A stretch of 64,000 nt of DNA from Parus major (taxonomy: Eukaryota > Chordata > Aves > Passeriformes > Paridae), in the NCBI RefSeq assembly GCF_001522545.3, contig NC_031771.1:26256226-26320225 (forward strand), in the 5' to 3' direction. Below the pieces are notes generated by a model. It saw nothing but the letters and a program-made list of their open reading frames with translations. It searched no databases and was not told the origin of the DNA. Below are positions 11,949 to 25,600 of this stretch, piece after piece (positions within the stretch are counted from its first letter, which is position 1; the number at the start of each line of letters is the position of its first letter). Made by a program: the position numbers and the translations under genes.

Positions 11949-13019
11949 CTAAAATCCTTCTGCCCATAACAGAGAGATGGAGCCATCCAGTTCCAGCAGG
12001 CCAGGTGCCATAAAATTTGCCCCATGATCAAAGAACCCAAAATTCTGCTGATGACACCAACCCTTGAGCCACTTGTTGATAATGTGATAATGTGTGATAA
12101 TTAATAAGACTCTCCTATTCCTTTCATTGTTTTTCTCTGCCACCAAAGAGGCTGAGCAGAACACTACCTGTGCTCCTGCCCTATGAAACACTTGACCCAG
12201 TGCCCTGAAATCCCTTCTAATTGTCCTGACACTCCTCTTTTCAATCTCATCACTGCCAGCCTGGAGCAGTGGATAATAATCAGAAGGCTGAATCAGCCCA
12301 GGCAGTCTCTCGGTAATATCCCATACCCAGGTCCCAGGGAGGCACAGACCTCTCTGTGGGATGGGTCCTGTCAACATACGGGGCCCTCTGTTCCCCTCAG
12401 GAGGGAGTCACCCACTACAACTACCCTTCTTTGCTTTTTTAATGTCAGAGGTGGTGATCCATCCTACAGATGAAGCGTAATTGGGAGGCCNCTGTGGGAT
12501 GGGTCCTGTCAACATACGGGGCCCTCTGTTCCCCTCAGGAGGGAGTCACCCACTACAACTACCCTTCTTTGCTTTTTTAATGTCAGAGGTGGTGATCCAT
12601 CCTACAGATGAAGCGTAATTGGGAGGCCCACTGGGCAGATCATTTTCTTTTATGTCATCTGGCTCATCCTCTAAATCCAAGGCCTCATACCTGTTCTGAA
12701 GTGGCACCTGGGTAGGTGATGGGGATCAGGAGGAATTTTTATTCCCTCCCTGAGTAAGGATCCATTTCCACTCCCCTTCATCAACCAGGTGTCCTCCTGT
12801 TGCCTGACAGTGGGAGGCATGGGAGTCCTCTGGCTCCTGGTGGGCCTCCCTCAAGGATGGAAGGGGGGAACTCCACCAATCTATTTCCCTTTTGCTTTCC
12901 CTAATACTCCTTAGTCTTTCAACCTCCTCCCTAAGCTCAGCCACCAGCAAAAGGTGGTTCACACTGCAGGCAGGCTTCTCCTGCAATGTCCCTGGTACTT
13001 CTGATAAGCTCAAACACAT
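11949..13019 (-). pseudogene. CR1 ORF1 remnant with SGNH/GDSL esterase signature
   Basis: ORF1 of the minus-strand CR1. The N-terminal part (12726-13019) includes a probable coiled coil (VAELREEVERLRSIRESKRE). A VVGDSLLRGTEGP block encoded around 12380-12420, and again in the duplicated copy, is the GDSL-type nucleophile motif. The C-terminal part (11949-12377) has PSDYYPLLQAG, RRDFRALGQ, GAQVVFCSA and NFGFFDHGANF segments, matching the esterase domain known from CR1 ORF1 proteins. A stop soon after the GDSL motif and a frame change at the 137-bp duplication break the frame. Function in the living element is thought to involve lipid or membrane association; this copy cannot make the full protein. 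Confidence 0.75.
12354..12628. repeat. Exact 137-bp tandem duplication around a single N
   Basis: 12354-12490 and 12492-12628 are identical over all 137 bases (starting ctgtgggatgggtcc, ending ttgggaggcc) and are separated by one N at 12491. Zero divergence inside an otherwise decayed CR1, with a one-base gap symbol, is what results when two overlapping contig ends are placed side by side rather than merged. The region is probably single-copy in the real genome. Confidence 0.9.
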
Positions 13020-16000
13020 TGCACAGGACTGGGTCTGGACAGACAGATCCTTTTTGGAGGGTACTACTTGGCTACATGCACTTTTCCTAACTGCAGTTTT
13101 TGATCATATAAAAACCATTACTAACTAAAAAAAAACCAAAAACCAACCATCCAACAGTAACAACAAAAGAAAGACTTCACTAGCAGGAGGAAACCTGCAA
13201 CTCTGTCTGCACCAGCTTGCCACACCAACGACCCTGTTTGCCCGCTCTGGGTCGCCGCGCTCCCTGGAGCCCCTTTTAATCAGCCCGCCACTCGCCGGAG
13301 GAGAACCCCGCCCTGTGCCTGTTGGCTAACTAGAACTAATGATAGTTTTAGCTATCCAGTCATCCTGCTACCCTTTTGTATTTAGTTTCAGCTAGGGCCA
13401 TAAGGAAAATGGAAAGATAGAAAGGTTTAACGTTTCATACTAGCTCGGTGCTCTTTGGGATATTTTTTTAACAAATTTGGAACAATTTAACAGAAAGTGA
13501 TTAAATTTTATAATAAAGAGTGGATTCTGCATGGCAGGGTTAAAGCCCAGTGTTACACTCTCAGGCATCCTCTTTTACCTGAAAAATGTTTTTTCTCATC
13601 AGGTAAAACCATATCACATTAAATTAAACGGCAACCAAACACATTAGGAAATAGAAACATTAAGCACGTAAGGAGCGCTAAAGTTTGAAATTATCTGCAT
13701 CCAAGAGCCGAACTTCACAGTGAGAATTCCCAAACTTTCATTTCAAAGGCACAACCGACATTACCCACGGAACCAAACAGACAGCTGTGGGTTTGTTCTA
13801 CAAAACATAGCTCTGCTGTGGGCAGGTGACACAAAATTTTCCAGAAGAGAATACTGTAGAGAGCCAAATAAGCTCCTAGGGATGACCCTGGTTCGAGGGA
13901 GAGAAAAAATGATACCACAAATTTGTGTTGAATACTGTATTTTTCCCCTGAAAAAGGAAACCCTGAAGAGAGAAGGTGTTACTGCCCTGACAATTGCTGT
14001 GATGAGTGATCTCTTCAGATTATTATGTTCCATCTATCTCACATATACAAGTTAGCAGTGCAGTATAAAGCCTCTTTCCAAAAGGGAAAAACTAGAGATC
14101 TCCAAATATGACTGGGAAAGAGTTTTGAAATTAAAAAAAAACAAAAAACCAACCAAAAAATCCAAAACAAAAAAAAAAAAAAATGAGAGAGAGAAAACAC
14201 AAAACCATATTTTTTATTCCCTAGTGCTTTGCAAGAGTTATTCTGAAGGTCAGTAGCACTTTCAGAGGTGATGGCTCTGTGAAGGCTATATTATGCAATG
14301 TAAAATGCTTTAAAAGTTTTAATTATAGAAACCAGACTGAAAGCAATTTCTTATCAGAAGTAAAAAGTAGTCTCAGATGTCTGAGAGGGAAAGCCAAAGG
14401 CAATGCCATGATGTTCAGAAGCAGTCCAAATAAGACTCCAAAAATGTAAAGGATTCTTATACGGTTGGACCCTCTTACTGACCCTGTTATTATAAATGCC
14501 AATTATTTTTTTATTCTTGAAATGTGTTTATGGCAATCAAACTACTAGTCTGAATATCCTCAAATATGGATCTCATTAGCAAGGTGTTACCACGGCTCTC
14601 TTGACTAGTAGCTGGTAGTCCTTTGGGTAATATTAACAGCTGCAATCAGAGACTGTTAACTATTACCCAGATTAAATAGCTTGTCATTCAGATTTATGTA
14701 ATCTGAGGGGAGGAAATAAGGATTAATTCCCTTCTAGCATTCACAGGTCAAATATTTATTGTCGCTTGGCAAGTATAATGGGCTTGAACCACGTCATAAG
14801 CCTGAACAAAGGCAAGATAACATAATATCTCTTCTGTAGCTCTGCTCAGTTCAGGTTCTTCACTGTTTCTATTAAGCAAAGCAATGAACCTACACATGTT
14901 ATTTTGTAGAATTACCCTTTAGCAGAAGCACTACTAGAAAACAACAAAAACTCCTCAGCCAGAACATCTTTTCAATTGTCATCTTCACTGATGCTCAGAA
15001 GGCTACTGTCACACAATAATACTTCTAAATCAGCAAGAAACTTCAAGAGCCTTGTTATTTGTAGGGAAAAAAAAAGGCCTGGAGTTATAATACTCAGCCA
15101 GTTGCATGAATATTAATTGTGCTGAGTGCCTTAACATAGACAGTTCTCAAACTTTGCAAGTGCTGTTTGGTGTTGTGCTCATCAGTTCTCCTGGGAGTGT
15201 GTCTCAGAAACACAGAACTGAAAACACTTGCTACAGCTCAAGAAAAGCTCCTGCTAGTTCCTGACACTGCTTGCAGCACCTCTATGCACTTTTTAGCAGT
15301 AGAGCTTGCAGTGGACAGGAGTAGGAAAAAACACAAACTCACACATACAAGGCTGTAGAGGAAAAGCAGCACGCTAAGGCTCAGCAGGCAGCATCGCTGC
15401 TTTCCTTTGGGAGCCCAGGCTGCAGCAGGAGCCTTTCCTTCAGCCTCTGATTTGGTGTGTTAATGATGCTGTACACAAAGCATGATGATCCCTAGTAACT
15501 GCTGCTAGACAGACATGGCTTTCTGGATTCTTGTTAATGCTGATACCAATAAAAAAACCCTATCACTTCACTGTCTGATCAGCTAGGCTAGACAATCTGA
15601 ATAGGCAAAATCAGTTTCAGGGGCTTGGCTTTTCACTCAAGGATAGAGGAGTAGTAAAAAATGCTTTGAGATCTCAGACTCTGTTAGGGACTTCTTTATA
15701 AAAGGTTGTGTCTATATTAGTTTTGCCCCCTGACTTGGCAGCAGAAACACAGGCTGGGCTTTCCCCCGTGCAATCGCAGAGGACAGGGCACTGAGTGTTG
15801 TGCTGCTGTTTTGGAGCTTGCCAGCCCTGGGGGCCCCTCTCACCTCCTGCTGCACAGCCCTGTCCCCACCCTCACTGCGATAGCAGCATTTTGTACAGCC
15901 TTAATAAAAACCAGATCAGAAATAACCCTTTCTTAGGAGGTTTGTTTTGGAGCTCAGTCAGCTAACTGCTCCTTTTTCTTCTCTGATGTGGTGATGCTGG

Positions 16001-19000
16001 GGGCTGGTGCGCCAAGCCCACCTGAGAACAAGTGACCATGGAAGCGGGATCTTGCCAAACCCAGCCTGTAGTCAAACCGAGTGTGGGGCAGGTTGTGTTT
16101 CATTCCCAAAAGCTTCATTTGGTTCTTTAGAAGGTTGTTAAAGCAAACAACACAGAGTTTCCCAAGCTGTTGGCAGAAGTCACATTGACCTTACTAGGGC
16201 TAGGACTTAACCCATTTAAATAAAAAGGCAATCCAATATGTCATGCAGTGTCATCATCAACTTACCCATCCCACAGCTGCCACCAAGCCTTCCAAGCTGG
16301 ATATATCCTGATCTTCTAATGGAGAAACTGCAAGACCATACATTTCTTAACTTTAATGTTCCCACAAGAAGGAAAATGTGAAACTCCTATTGGTCACTTG
16401 GATTTTAAGCATTTGATATTCAGGGCTGAGTCTCTGGCTGGAGCAGAGGGAAGCATGTGCCATGAAATTCAAGTCTGTTCCATGTCCTTTGGATCTGAGA
16501 TTTAGTTTCACCTCTGCTTTTCTTTCAGTGTTCATATTCTATACACTTTTTTTTGGTTATACTTCCAGGAAAGTAACTGAATATCTTCTGATAAATGCTG
16601 AATTACGTACTTACACCTGTGTTTGTGCTTATTTCAGAGATCTGTAGCTGTAGTTCCTAAAAGCTCAACTACATCAACAGAATTGCAGGTGCAGCTCTGA
16701 TCCCTGAAGGTATTTACCAAGTCGGGGGAGAGATTTATAACTCTGACTTCAATGGTGCTACACTGATTTACGTCAGCCAAGGAGCCTCTGTGTGCTTTTC
16801 AGAGTTATCTGCTTGACAACTTGTCCATCTTCTCATGTGACTCAGCTGTTTTCTGTTCTTGGGCTCTAACCTTCTGCACATTAGTGGGTGTCATGGTAAC
16901 TAAGGAGCAACCACACGTAGCAGGCTAGCAAAAAAACCCAGAACTGCTGAAGGTTAAAAAGTAAGTGGAAGAAATATTTCACTTATGTAAAAAAAGAAAA
17001 CAAACCTCCCCCCATCCCCAAACATGAAAGACACTCCAAACTGAACTTTGTGTGTTTTTCTGGTAAAGTAACCCAGTGGCAATAAATGAATAGCACAGCT
17101 GGAACACCTAACAGCAATGTGATGGTTCAGTTAGGCATGTTGGCAAGCAGCAGGCTATGGGTTCAAATTTGGGCAGTTCTTTTGCCTACACAGGAAGGAG
17201 GCTGAAGACAGAAAACTCTAGAAATGTTTAGGTTCATGTTTTGACAGGTGTCTCTGGCCAGAGAAGTAAAGATGAAACTTACCTTTGCACAGCTAGGAAG
17301 TGGATAAAATCTTTTTACAGCACTTGTAACAGGAATTTAGAAAGTGCAGTGGGATCTTGCTGTGAGTTTGAGAAGAAGCTCTAGGGTGGGATGTGCCATA
17401 GGATGACCCATCAGGGGGCTGAGTGGAGGTTGATGATGAGGTGTGCCTCAGCAAAGAGGCTCACTGTGATCTTTAATGCAGTGTGATATGTGCTGAGGGA
17501 TCCTAAGTCAAAACCACTAATTTTAAAGAAGCCCTGGCTTGCAATTCAAATACTCTTAATTTTCTGACTTCTAGATAGTATAAAGGTGAGTGGAGGTCAG
17601 GGAATGAGTCTGGCCTATTACTTCCAGATCTTGGACTTTCATCTGTGTTGACATCCTCTGGTCATACCCATGTCTTTGAAAAACAGTTTTTCCAAGTGCA
17701 CAGAAGATGGTGCAGAAGAGGCATCTTAATAACTGCAGGATCTTAGGGATGGTACAAGCTCTTCTAACCATGTCTCAGCAAACAAATGTCCCTACTTTTG
17801 CTAGCTGATGGTAATTCTGAGTTCCTAGGTCTTGGAGGGAGAGTGAAGTTTCTTCAGAAGTTTTAGAATAAGAAATGTATCCAGTAGGTTACTTATTTAT
17901 TTTTATTCAAAATGTTTCTTATTTCTGCTTTGCATTAGTCTAGCTCCAGCTTTCATCCATTGCATATTTCAATATTGACTATAGATTCAGTATATAATGC
18001 TCTGTGGTGAAAATCTTCCAGTGTTGAGACAAATAAAATGCTACAATTTCAACTGGAATGTTTCACATGACAAGGCAATATATGAAAAATAGAACTGTTT
18101 TTTTCATATATAAATGTTCTTCACTAAAGCACATTTTTATTTGGAGAATTGCATGCTTTGTTTAAGGCATCTGTCTGGAAATATCTTCTAATGGCATCCA
18201 ATCAAGGCACTCTAGAGCTCTAGGCAGATTCAATGCTGAGAGAACATTTACAGGGGTGAGGAGCCTGAAGAGCTTTTTGCAGGTGCTGTAATCAGAAGCC
18301 CTTTTCTCTTTCTGCGTTAGTCACTTTCAGACTGAACAACTTGAAATCACTGTGTTGTTCTGGTTTTTTTCACAATAAAATTAGCAACTGCTCTGCTTAC
18401 TTTCTATCAGTCACTAGAAACGACATGCCTGTATATAAAGGAAGCTATCATGATGTGTAGATGTCATCTAATTTCGGTGCCTTTTTATGGAATAAGAATT
18501 TATTGAGACAGCAGTTGGATTCTTTGGCTCTTGCTTTTCCTCTCCCTCTTCTCCTGGGCTGTTACACCAGGGTCTTTCTTTCACACTGCCTCTTGGATGT
18601 GAACTCAGCCAGCCTTGTCTTCCCACCTATCCCCATCCCAGAATTTCCCTTAGGTTAACTGCCAACTGCTTTCAACAGTACAGGTGGACACATTTGCCTG
18701 TTTTTATAGCATGTTGGTTTAGGCATGATCTTGGGATAGAAAATGTGTAGATTTAACTGGAAAATAGTAACAACCCTGTTTGCTTTATCTTAAAACTAAT
18801 AATGAATACAGGCCTAACCGTGCTTGTGCAATCTGTATACAAAGATCTTCTCCCCCATCTTCTTATAGGCATCCTGTGGCTCTGTCCTTCTGCTGGTGCT
18901 GCAAATTTGAAATGTTCTCTCTGCCACTCTTAGCTGCTCTGCTCAGGCTGAATCCTGTCAGTAACTCCCAGCAGTGACAGATGAGGTGCTGAAGCTGTTG

Positions 19001-20515
19001 GGCTGGGTGAGAGGAGGTGTGCAGCCCTACTCTGGAAACTCTGACCACCCAACCTGGCTGCCCAGGAGGGAAGGGATGCAGCTGGAAAATCACCACCCTG
19101 TGGTGATCTATGGGAGGTGACCCTGCCTTGGGGAAGGGGGTGGTATAATGCCTCAATTGCCTCTGTCTTAGAAAAAATGACAAATTAAATTCACAAGTGG
19201 GTAGTGATTTCAGTATCCTTTGTATGGGTGGAGTGACAGGGCTTTAAGACATTTTTCTGTTTCTTCCCAGTTCAGACCTAGGAGGAGGAAAACCCAGCCC
19301 CAGTATAACCTGGCACAGACTCCATCCTGCTCTCAATTATCCCCTGCTGCCAGAAGAGACAGCCAAAGCTCCCTGCTGCAACCCTGTGCCACTCCCTATG
19401 GATAATCTGGTTGCAGAGTGAGGTGAAAGGGGAAGAAAAACAGAGCAGCAAATTATGCCAGGAGGAAAGCTTTGTTATATTTATAAGGCAGCCGGGTTAG
19501 GAGCCAGGGAGTGAGATGCTCACGTAGTAATGGAAAAAATTCTATAAATGTAGTTTAGAATGGATGGGAGGATGCAAGCAATTAATATGTTTTATTATTT
19601 TTAATTTCAGCTTTATATTCAAGTGTAAAATATTTTATATGCACAAATGCAAGAACATGCAGACTGAAAGTAAAAACAATATATGTGAATTTTCATATTA
19701 CTCTGGAAGAGGTTAGAGGTTTATTGCTGGAAAATCACTAGGGGAAGAGATTTTTTTTAAGCAAAAAGATGCAGGCCATGTCTCTCTAGGATCAAGGACT
19801 GTGTTAAGACAGCAGGCTGAGAAACAACAGGAAAATAAATAAGGCACAGAATTGCATGCAAGGAAATGGCAAACAAAACCATAAATTTGTGGTCCAAAGT
19901 AAGACAAGGGTAATGAGACTAGCAGCTACTGGGAATAAAATTCTTATGTGTGTGAATGAGGTCAAAACTCTAAAAGAGATTTCTAGAAGAGAGGAAGAAA
20001 TCATTAGGCTTCTGTACATGGAATTTTTAATAGACTGGGAGGGGGGGGAAACCATATAGATACTGGGTAGGGCAAAGAGCTAAAGACTATAAAATTACAA
20101 ACTGCTTTGAATCAGCACTCCAATGTAATGTGGGAAAGACCCTAATAATAGAAGTGGAGATGTCTGACCAGTGTGTCTCCTGTGGGGCCAAACTCCTCAC
20201 TGCTCCATGCCTTTGTGAGCTTTAATGAATGGGGGCAGGCAGAGATGGGATGCAGTGAGCCGGGCAGGGACTGTGCCAAGACTTGCTTGTCAAGTCATAT
20301 TTGCCACAGAGCTGCAGGGTTGGAGTTTGAGGGGGTCTGGGACTGACTGGGGTGTGGAGGCACTTGCCAAAGCCCCCTGGGCTGGTGAACCCTTGGACCA
20401 GCCTGCCTGGGCATGAGGAAGGGGCAAGTGGCTGCTGCTGGGACACCCCTGCTTGGGGTTGCATCAGGGAACAAATTGGTTCCAGAGCTGGCATAGCTGA
20501 ATTGTCAAGTGTCGC

Positions 20516-20600
20516 TTGTTTTTAAGCAAGTTTTGGTTGATTTGGTTATTTTTGATTGGTTTTTTTTGGTCTGAGTTTTTGGGGTTTTTTGGCTTCGGTT
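20516..20600. repeat. G/T-rich low-complexity tract
   Basis: A stretch composed almost entirely of T and G (repeated ttggtt, gttttt and ggtttttt units). No repeat period or coding potential is evident; it looks like simple low-complexity DNA. Confidence 0.5.
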
Positions 20601-22319
20601 TCCCAGATCTGCACTAGTGTAGTTGACTTTCCCAGTTGATAGTTACTGATATGGGGATGGGAGGAAAATGAAGCACGGAGGCTACAGGAAAATTTGTTTT
20701 CAGGAGAACAATAATGCCATATATCAACAAAATGTTTTGTTCTGTCACTTGGTACCTCATTAGCCATGAGGCACCATCTTGGGATTTTTGTAGACTGGGG
20801 GCAATGGCTTGTCTACACCTCAGTTAGTAGAAGATAAAAAAGGTCTTCATGATTCTTGTATGATAGTCATAGAAAGAGTCCTATAGAGATGTATGGTAGC
20901 TGGATTGAGGCCAAAGCCATCACATGCCTCTTTGTAGTAGCTGCATAAACAGAGGATGAGTAGATAATTTCCCGCTCTCTTCTGCTCTTGTCTAAGATCT
21001 GTCTTGTCATAGATAATTATAAATCAAAAATAATGAACTTCCCCTTTAATGCATTTGAAGCTTTGGCATGAAGTGGTGTAAACAAGTTCTGAAGTCTAGT
21101 ATATGGGAGCATTAAACCTAATTATTAATAGATAAATAACTCTTCATCAAAAACTGAGGGAGGATTTTGGGGCTGGTAGCATTTTATGGTAAAATGTATA
21201 TCCATAAACAGTAATAACTTGAGGATCCTGTGACTAATCTTGTGTTCACAGAATAGGTGCACTCTGTGTGTAAATAAATAAAACAGAGAGGAGCTAGTTT
21301 AGTGTGCTGCCTGCCTGGACCTGGGAGTCCTCCCCCAGACCTCAGCTCTTCCCGTGCTCCTGGAATGCACAAGGATAATACTTCGATTCATGCCTCCTTC
21401 TGGTTTGTGCTTTCAGTTCAGTGATTTGGCTCAAGTGAGGTAACACAAGGATCTGGCCTTTTTAGACTATGGTCTTTTATGAGTGGACAAGCTCTGCTCT
21501 TATATTTTTGAGTTTTCCTACAAAGCTGTTAACAACACTGAACACTGGAAAGAATTATCTACGGTTAAATTAAGTGTTAGCAGTACAGTTAACCTTAGTA
21601 TTTTAATTGCAACAAAGAGGCCTTTCATTGTTCATGTGTTTTCTAAAAATAAATCTCTTCCATGAATCCAACAAATGCATGGCTGTACAAATCCTTGTTT
21701 TTCCTCTAGGGTTATAAACTCCTTATTATACATCCATTTAATAATTTCTCCTTCATGACCTCTTTTCTCTGCATACTCTGCTCACAGTTCCCCAGGCAGT
21801 GAAGCTCATTGCACTTATACCATTGCTATCGTACCCACGTAGCATTGTCATCCAAACCCTGGATGAGCCACCTTCAGAAGGATTTCCACTTCAGTATTCC
21901 ATGAGTCCTGTTTTCCCTCTGAGTAAAGATGGACCTCTTTGATAGGTCTGGCTGTATAGTGACTGAGAGAAGCAAGGCTTCTTATATAAACCTGCTCCTG
22001 GAAGTTGCTCTGTGATTGCTTCAACTTTAACTTCCTATACGAACATCCTACAGCCTAGTGGATAAGAAGTGTTTATTTTCCCTAAAGAAAATGCTTGTAT
22101 TTATGCCAGGCAGCAAAAGGTTTGTATCTATTCGTTCTTTATTAAACTGTCCCTATTTTGCTATAAAATCTTATTAGGAATTATTTCAGTTAATATTTTG
22201 GGAAAGTAGATGCTGCAGTTAAAGAATCAGGCCCAGCCTTGCAGTCTGTACTGAAGAGCTGCTTGAGAAAAACGATCAAAATACAAACCGTGTTTCTCTT
22301 TTTCATGGAAAACTGTAAT

Positions 22320-22600
22320 TTTCACTGGGCTGCGAGCTGCCCCAGCCGCGGGCTCCTTCTGTCGCTCACACGAGTCACGCTCCGGTGCAGGAGCTGCATT
22401 TCTGCGCTGCAGCTCGGGGCTGCCTCCTGCGAGGGGCACTCACTGCGGCGCTTCGCTCCGGCGCTGGATGCATGGGGGCAGAGCAAAGTGGGTGCCCTGA
22501 GCCGGGCCAGGCTGGGAGAGACCCCAGCAAACCAAAAATGCTCCTTTACTGAGAGCCGGGCACCCAAAATAGCTCCTCTTCTGGGAGCTGGGCGAGATTC
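22320..22600. other. GC-rich block of unknown role
   Basis: An isolated GC- and CpG-enriched segment (cagccgcggg, gcggcgcttcgctccggcgc) about 10 kb beyond the 3' end of TMEM154, in otherwise AT-rich surroundings. Both strands are open for about 100-130 codons, which follows from the base composition; the translations resemble no family I know. It could be a small CpG island (start of a noncoding RNA), a decayed GC-rich repeat, or a chance GC peak. Confidence 0.35.
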
Positions 22601-25600
22601 TGGCCACTGTCTGGAAATACGCTGCTTTGGTGCATAATTCACCTGCTTATAATGGTTTACTGGAATTGTGAGATCCTACCCAAAATGAGGCCAGAGAACT
22701 GATCCCCAGTACAAAACCTGACCTGCAGCAACCTCATTGGAAGGGAATGGGAGTCTGCAGCCGGTGCTGCCCTTTGCTGTGGTGTCAGACCACACTGCTG
22801 CTTATTTTCTTGTCACTGATATTCACAGAAAGTACAACTTCAACCATTCTTAAGGCCAGAACAAAGAGTAAGGATGTGTTACCAGGTATGTTGCTGATAA
22901 TGCTGGTGCAGGATGTGTCCTTTGCTCACCCCCCAAACCCCCTGCCAAGCTCTCCCACGACCCCTTCCAGCCTTCTTTTAGTGCCCATTTGAGGAGCCCC
23001 TGGGCTGTGGGTCAGCATGATGCTACCAGGAGGGGCACAGTGGGGCAAGAGCAAGTGCTCAGGGACAGGAGAGTGATTGTGTTGCTCCCCAGGGTGTCAC
23101 AACACTTTCTGGGACATCATAGTTGAGTCCTCTTTTGCACCTCCCTTGAGAACTAGACAAGCATTGCCCCAAAATGCAGATTTCTAGGTCTGCGCCTTGG
23201 ACAAGTGTCTTGCTGATGTGCTGTCTAGGAAAGAGAGAGAGAGACAAAAGGAGGTAACTAGCTTCTGCCTGGTCATTGCTATGGTGCTCTCATACTGAGC
23301 TTGTTTAAGAACACTAAGAGCATTAAATAGAATAAACACTGTCTCAAGCTTTCTGGATACTCCCAGGCCATTTTACACCTCTCTAATTAAATTTTTTGTT
23401 GCAAAAATAGATGAAAGTAATGCTTTGCTTTATTAATCTTTTCTAAAGTTCTAGTTGGAAATACACCTCTCTTTTTCATCTTTTTTTTTTTCCCTTCCTT
23501 TTCCCTTAAATCTACTGAAAATTACTTTATCAGGTCTATCAACTTGGAGACTCCCATTTGAGTGTTTTAACTGAAATAACCTGAGAAATGACTGATCATT
23601 AAAGAAATATGACAACAGTCACCCAAGGACGAATCATGAGAGAAATTCACTACTTTCCCTGGAGCCAGAATTGATCTATTGATATAAACAATCTGAAATA
23701 TCCCAACAAAAATATAATGAAATATAAAGCAGCAGCTCATTTTTTTTTTTCTTTTTGGCTTTGCCTGAATTTTAGAGAGCTGATGAGAGTAAGGTATCTA
23801 TGTACCATACACAACTGTGCACATCTTCTCAGGCCTGAGTAATTGTGACATCAGTTCACAACAAGTAATTAGCATCCATAGACTTGAGTGGATTAGCAGG
23901 ACTATGGAAAAAACAGAACCTGTAGACACTAAAAACTTTATTAGAACAAGTTGTTTAAAATTTCAAACTCTTATATACAATTAACTAATATTGTGTCTTT
24001 CAAATATTTACATTACAAAATAATTTGGAACAGCTATTTGATAAAACAGTTGACTATACAGCAGTCTCACATCAGAAAGGTAACAAAAGCTCAATTTAGG
24101 GTCTCCCAATGAGTTTAGCATTACAAAAAAGTTATTTTTTAATCTAAGAGCAAGAGTTATCTATCAATCTATAACTTATGTTTTCTAGAAACTAAAAGAA
24201 TCTTCCTTTTTGCTGAGGTTTATGTTAGGGTTATGTGCTTTACAAGTGCATAAGCAACCTTATGTTTGTAACATTCTGGAGGAGTTATTTCTATTTTGTT
24301 AAGGTATTGATTTTTAGCATATCTAGGAGAGGTATTGGTTCTTAAATACCCTTCTTATTACCTATGTATTTCTCAAACAAATCATCCTTTGGATCTGTAG
24401 CTTTTCTGCAGGACAAGAAGGCCTCATGCTGTAAATTAGATGTCAAATTGTCTTGAAGTGCTGGATAACTACTGAAATTATTGAAAACAGAAGAGGTAGC
24501 AGTTCCTTAGGGATCATCACATTTGTGGAATATTTTAGAACAATATGCAGTGGGAGACACTTCCTGTTTCCATGCTTTTTTTCATTTTTTACTGAGGGAT
24601 GATAACTTGAGTTATCAACTGATAATTGATAACATCTACGAGTAACTACTCGCAAGGTGATGGTGAGGTGGGTTTGCTTAGATCAGGCTAACGATGAGGC
24701 TATTACCACAGAGGCTTAAATACTCTGTAGGGCATGGTGATAAAATATATTTTAGAGTTTGCTGCTATCTTATCTGCTTATCTGGTTGTTCTCCTTTTTA
24801 TTTTGTGGGTTAGAGGACCTGACTGTGTGAATGATTTAGGGAAAATGAAGGTGCACCAACAGAAGGTGTACAGTTAATACTCATGAACTGGAATATTATA
24901 ATGTTTTGGCTGTAGTAATGCAGGCATAAAATGGTCTAAATCCCCTGTAATTCAATCCACCCACAAAATTAAAATACTAAGGCAAAACTGTGAGAAAGGA
25001 AATGACCAGGAACTGATGAAAAGTGTAAAACAGGAGAGCAAGGGGCATGCAGACAAGCAGAAGAGGGAAAAACCAAATGGGATGAGGGAGGAGAGGGGCC
25101 AAAGCAGTGCCCGTGGTGGTGAAGCTGCATTCCTGAACTCGGTGTGCACAAAAAGGCTTGGCTGTGAGTGAGTGAGCAGGCACTGGGCAGTGGCCATGGC
25201 CAATGCAGCCCTCAGTGTGAAAGTTATGATCAAAGAGAGAGACCAGCGGGCTGAAACGGAGCAGTGCGGAGCTGGGCTGAGGAATCAGATAAATGAGTGA
25301 ACTCCTCCATAGTTTAGGGCTAGGGGAAGAATAACAATAATGTATTAATGTTCAGGGAAAAGAGAAATAATAAAAATTATATTTGTCTAGTAGGGAGGGA
25401 GGGAATCTTTTAGAAATATCCATAACTATACTGAAATGCAAATTACTTGACCCTTGGTCTGTTTCACACAAGGAGGACAGGACCTGATGATATTTGGTGA
25501 GATTTGATGGAATGGTACATTTTTTCAGTAGTAACACAACTTAATATAAGTTTGCACTTTTAAAAATCAGTAGATAGAGAAAATTTCTGTCAGAATTGGC

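Larger units (their letters stand above)
8778..13320 (-). mobile_element. Near full-length CR1 LINE, interrupted
   Basis: A minus-strand CR1 non-LTR retrotransposon. Its 3' end is at about 8778 (acagaatcacacagaatt in plus sense, followed by the CR1 'ggttggaagagacctccaag' block). Moving to higher coordinates there is a 3' UTR, reverse transcriptase, apurinic-type endonuclease, ORF1 with an esterase signature, and a GC-rich 5' UTR-like block at 13200-13320. About 4.5 kb remains after the interruptions are allowed for, unusually long because most avian CR1 copies are short 3' stubs. It is broken by stops and frameshifts, by a solo LTR at 9867-10129 and by a 137-bp duplication at 12354-12628. The 5' boundary is approximate and I found no target duplication. 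Confidence 0.9.

Noticed and set aside
13880..13905. Possible tRNA B box (ggttcgagg)
   Set aside because: Lacks the terminal CC of the B box, and no A box or cloverleaf is seen at the right distance.
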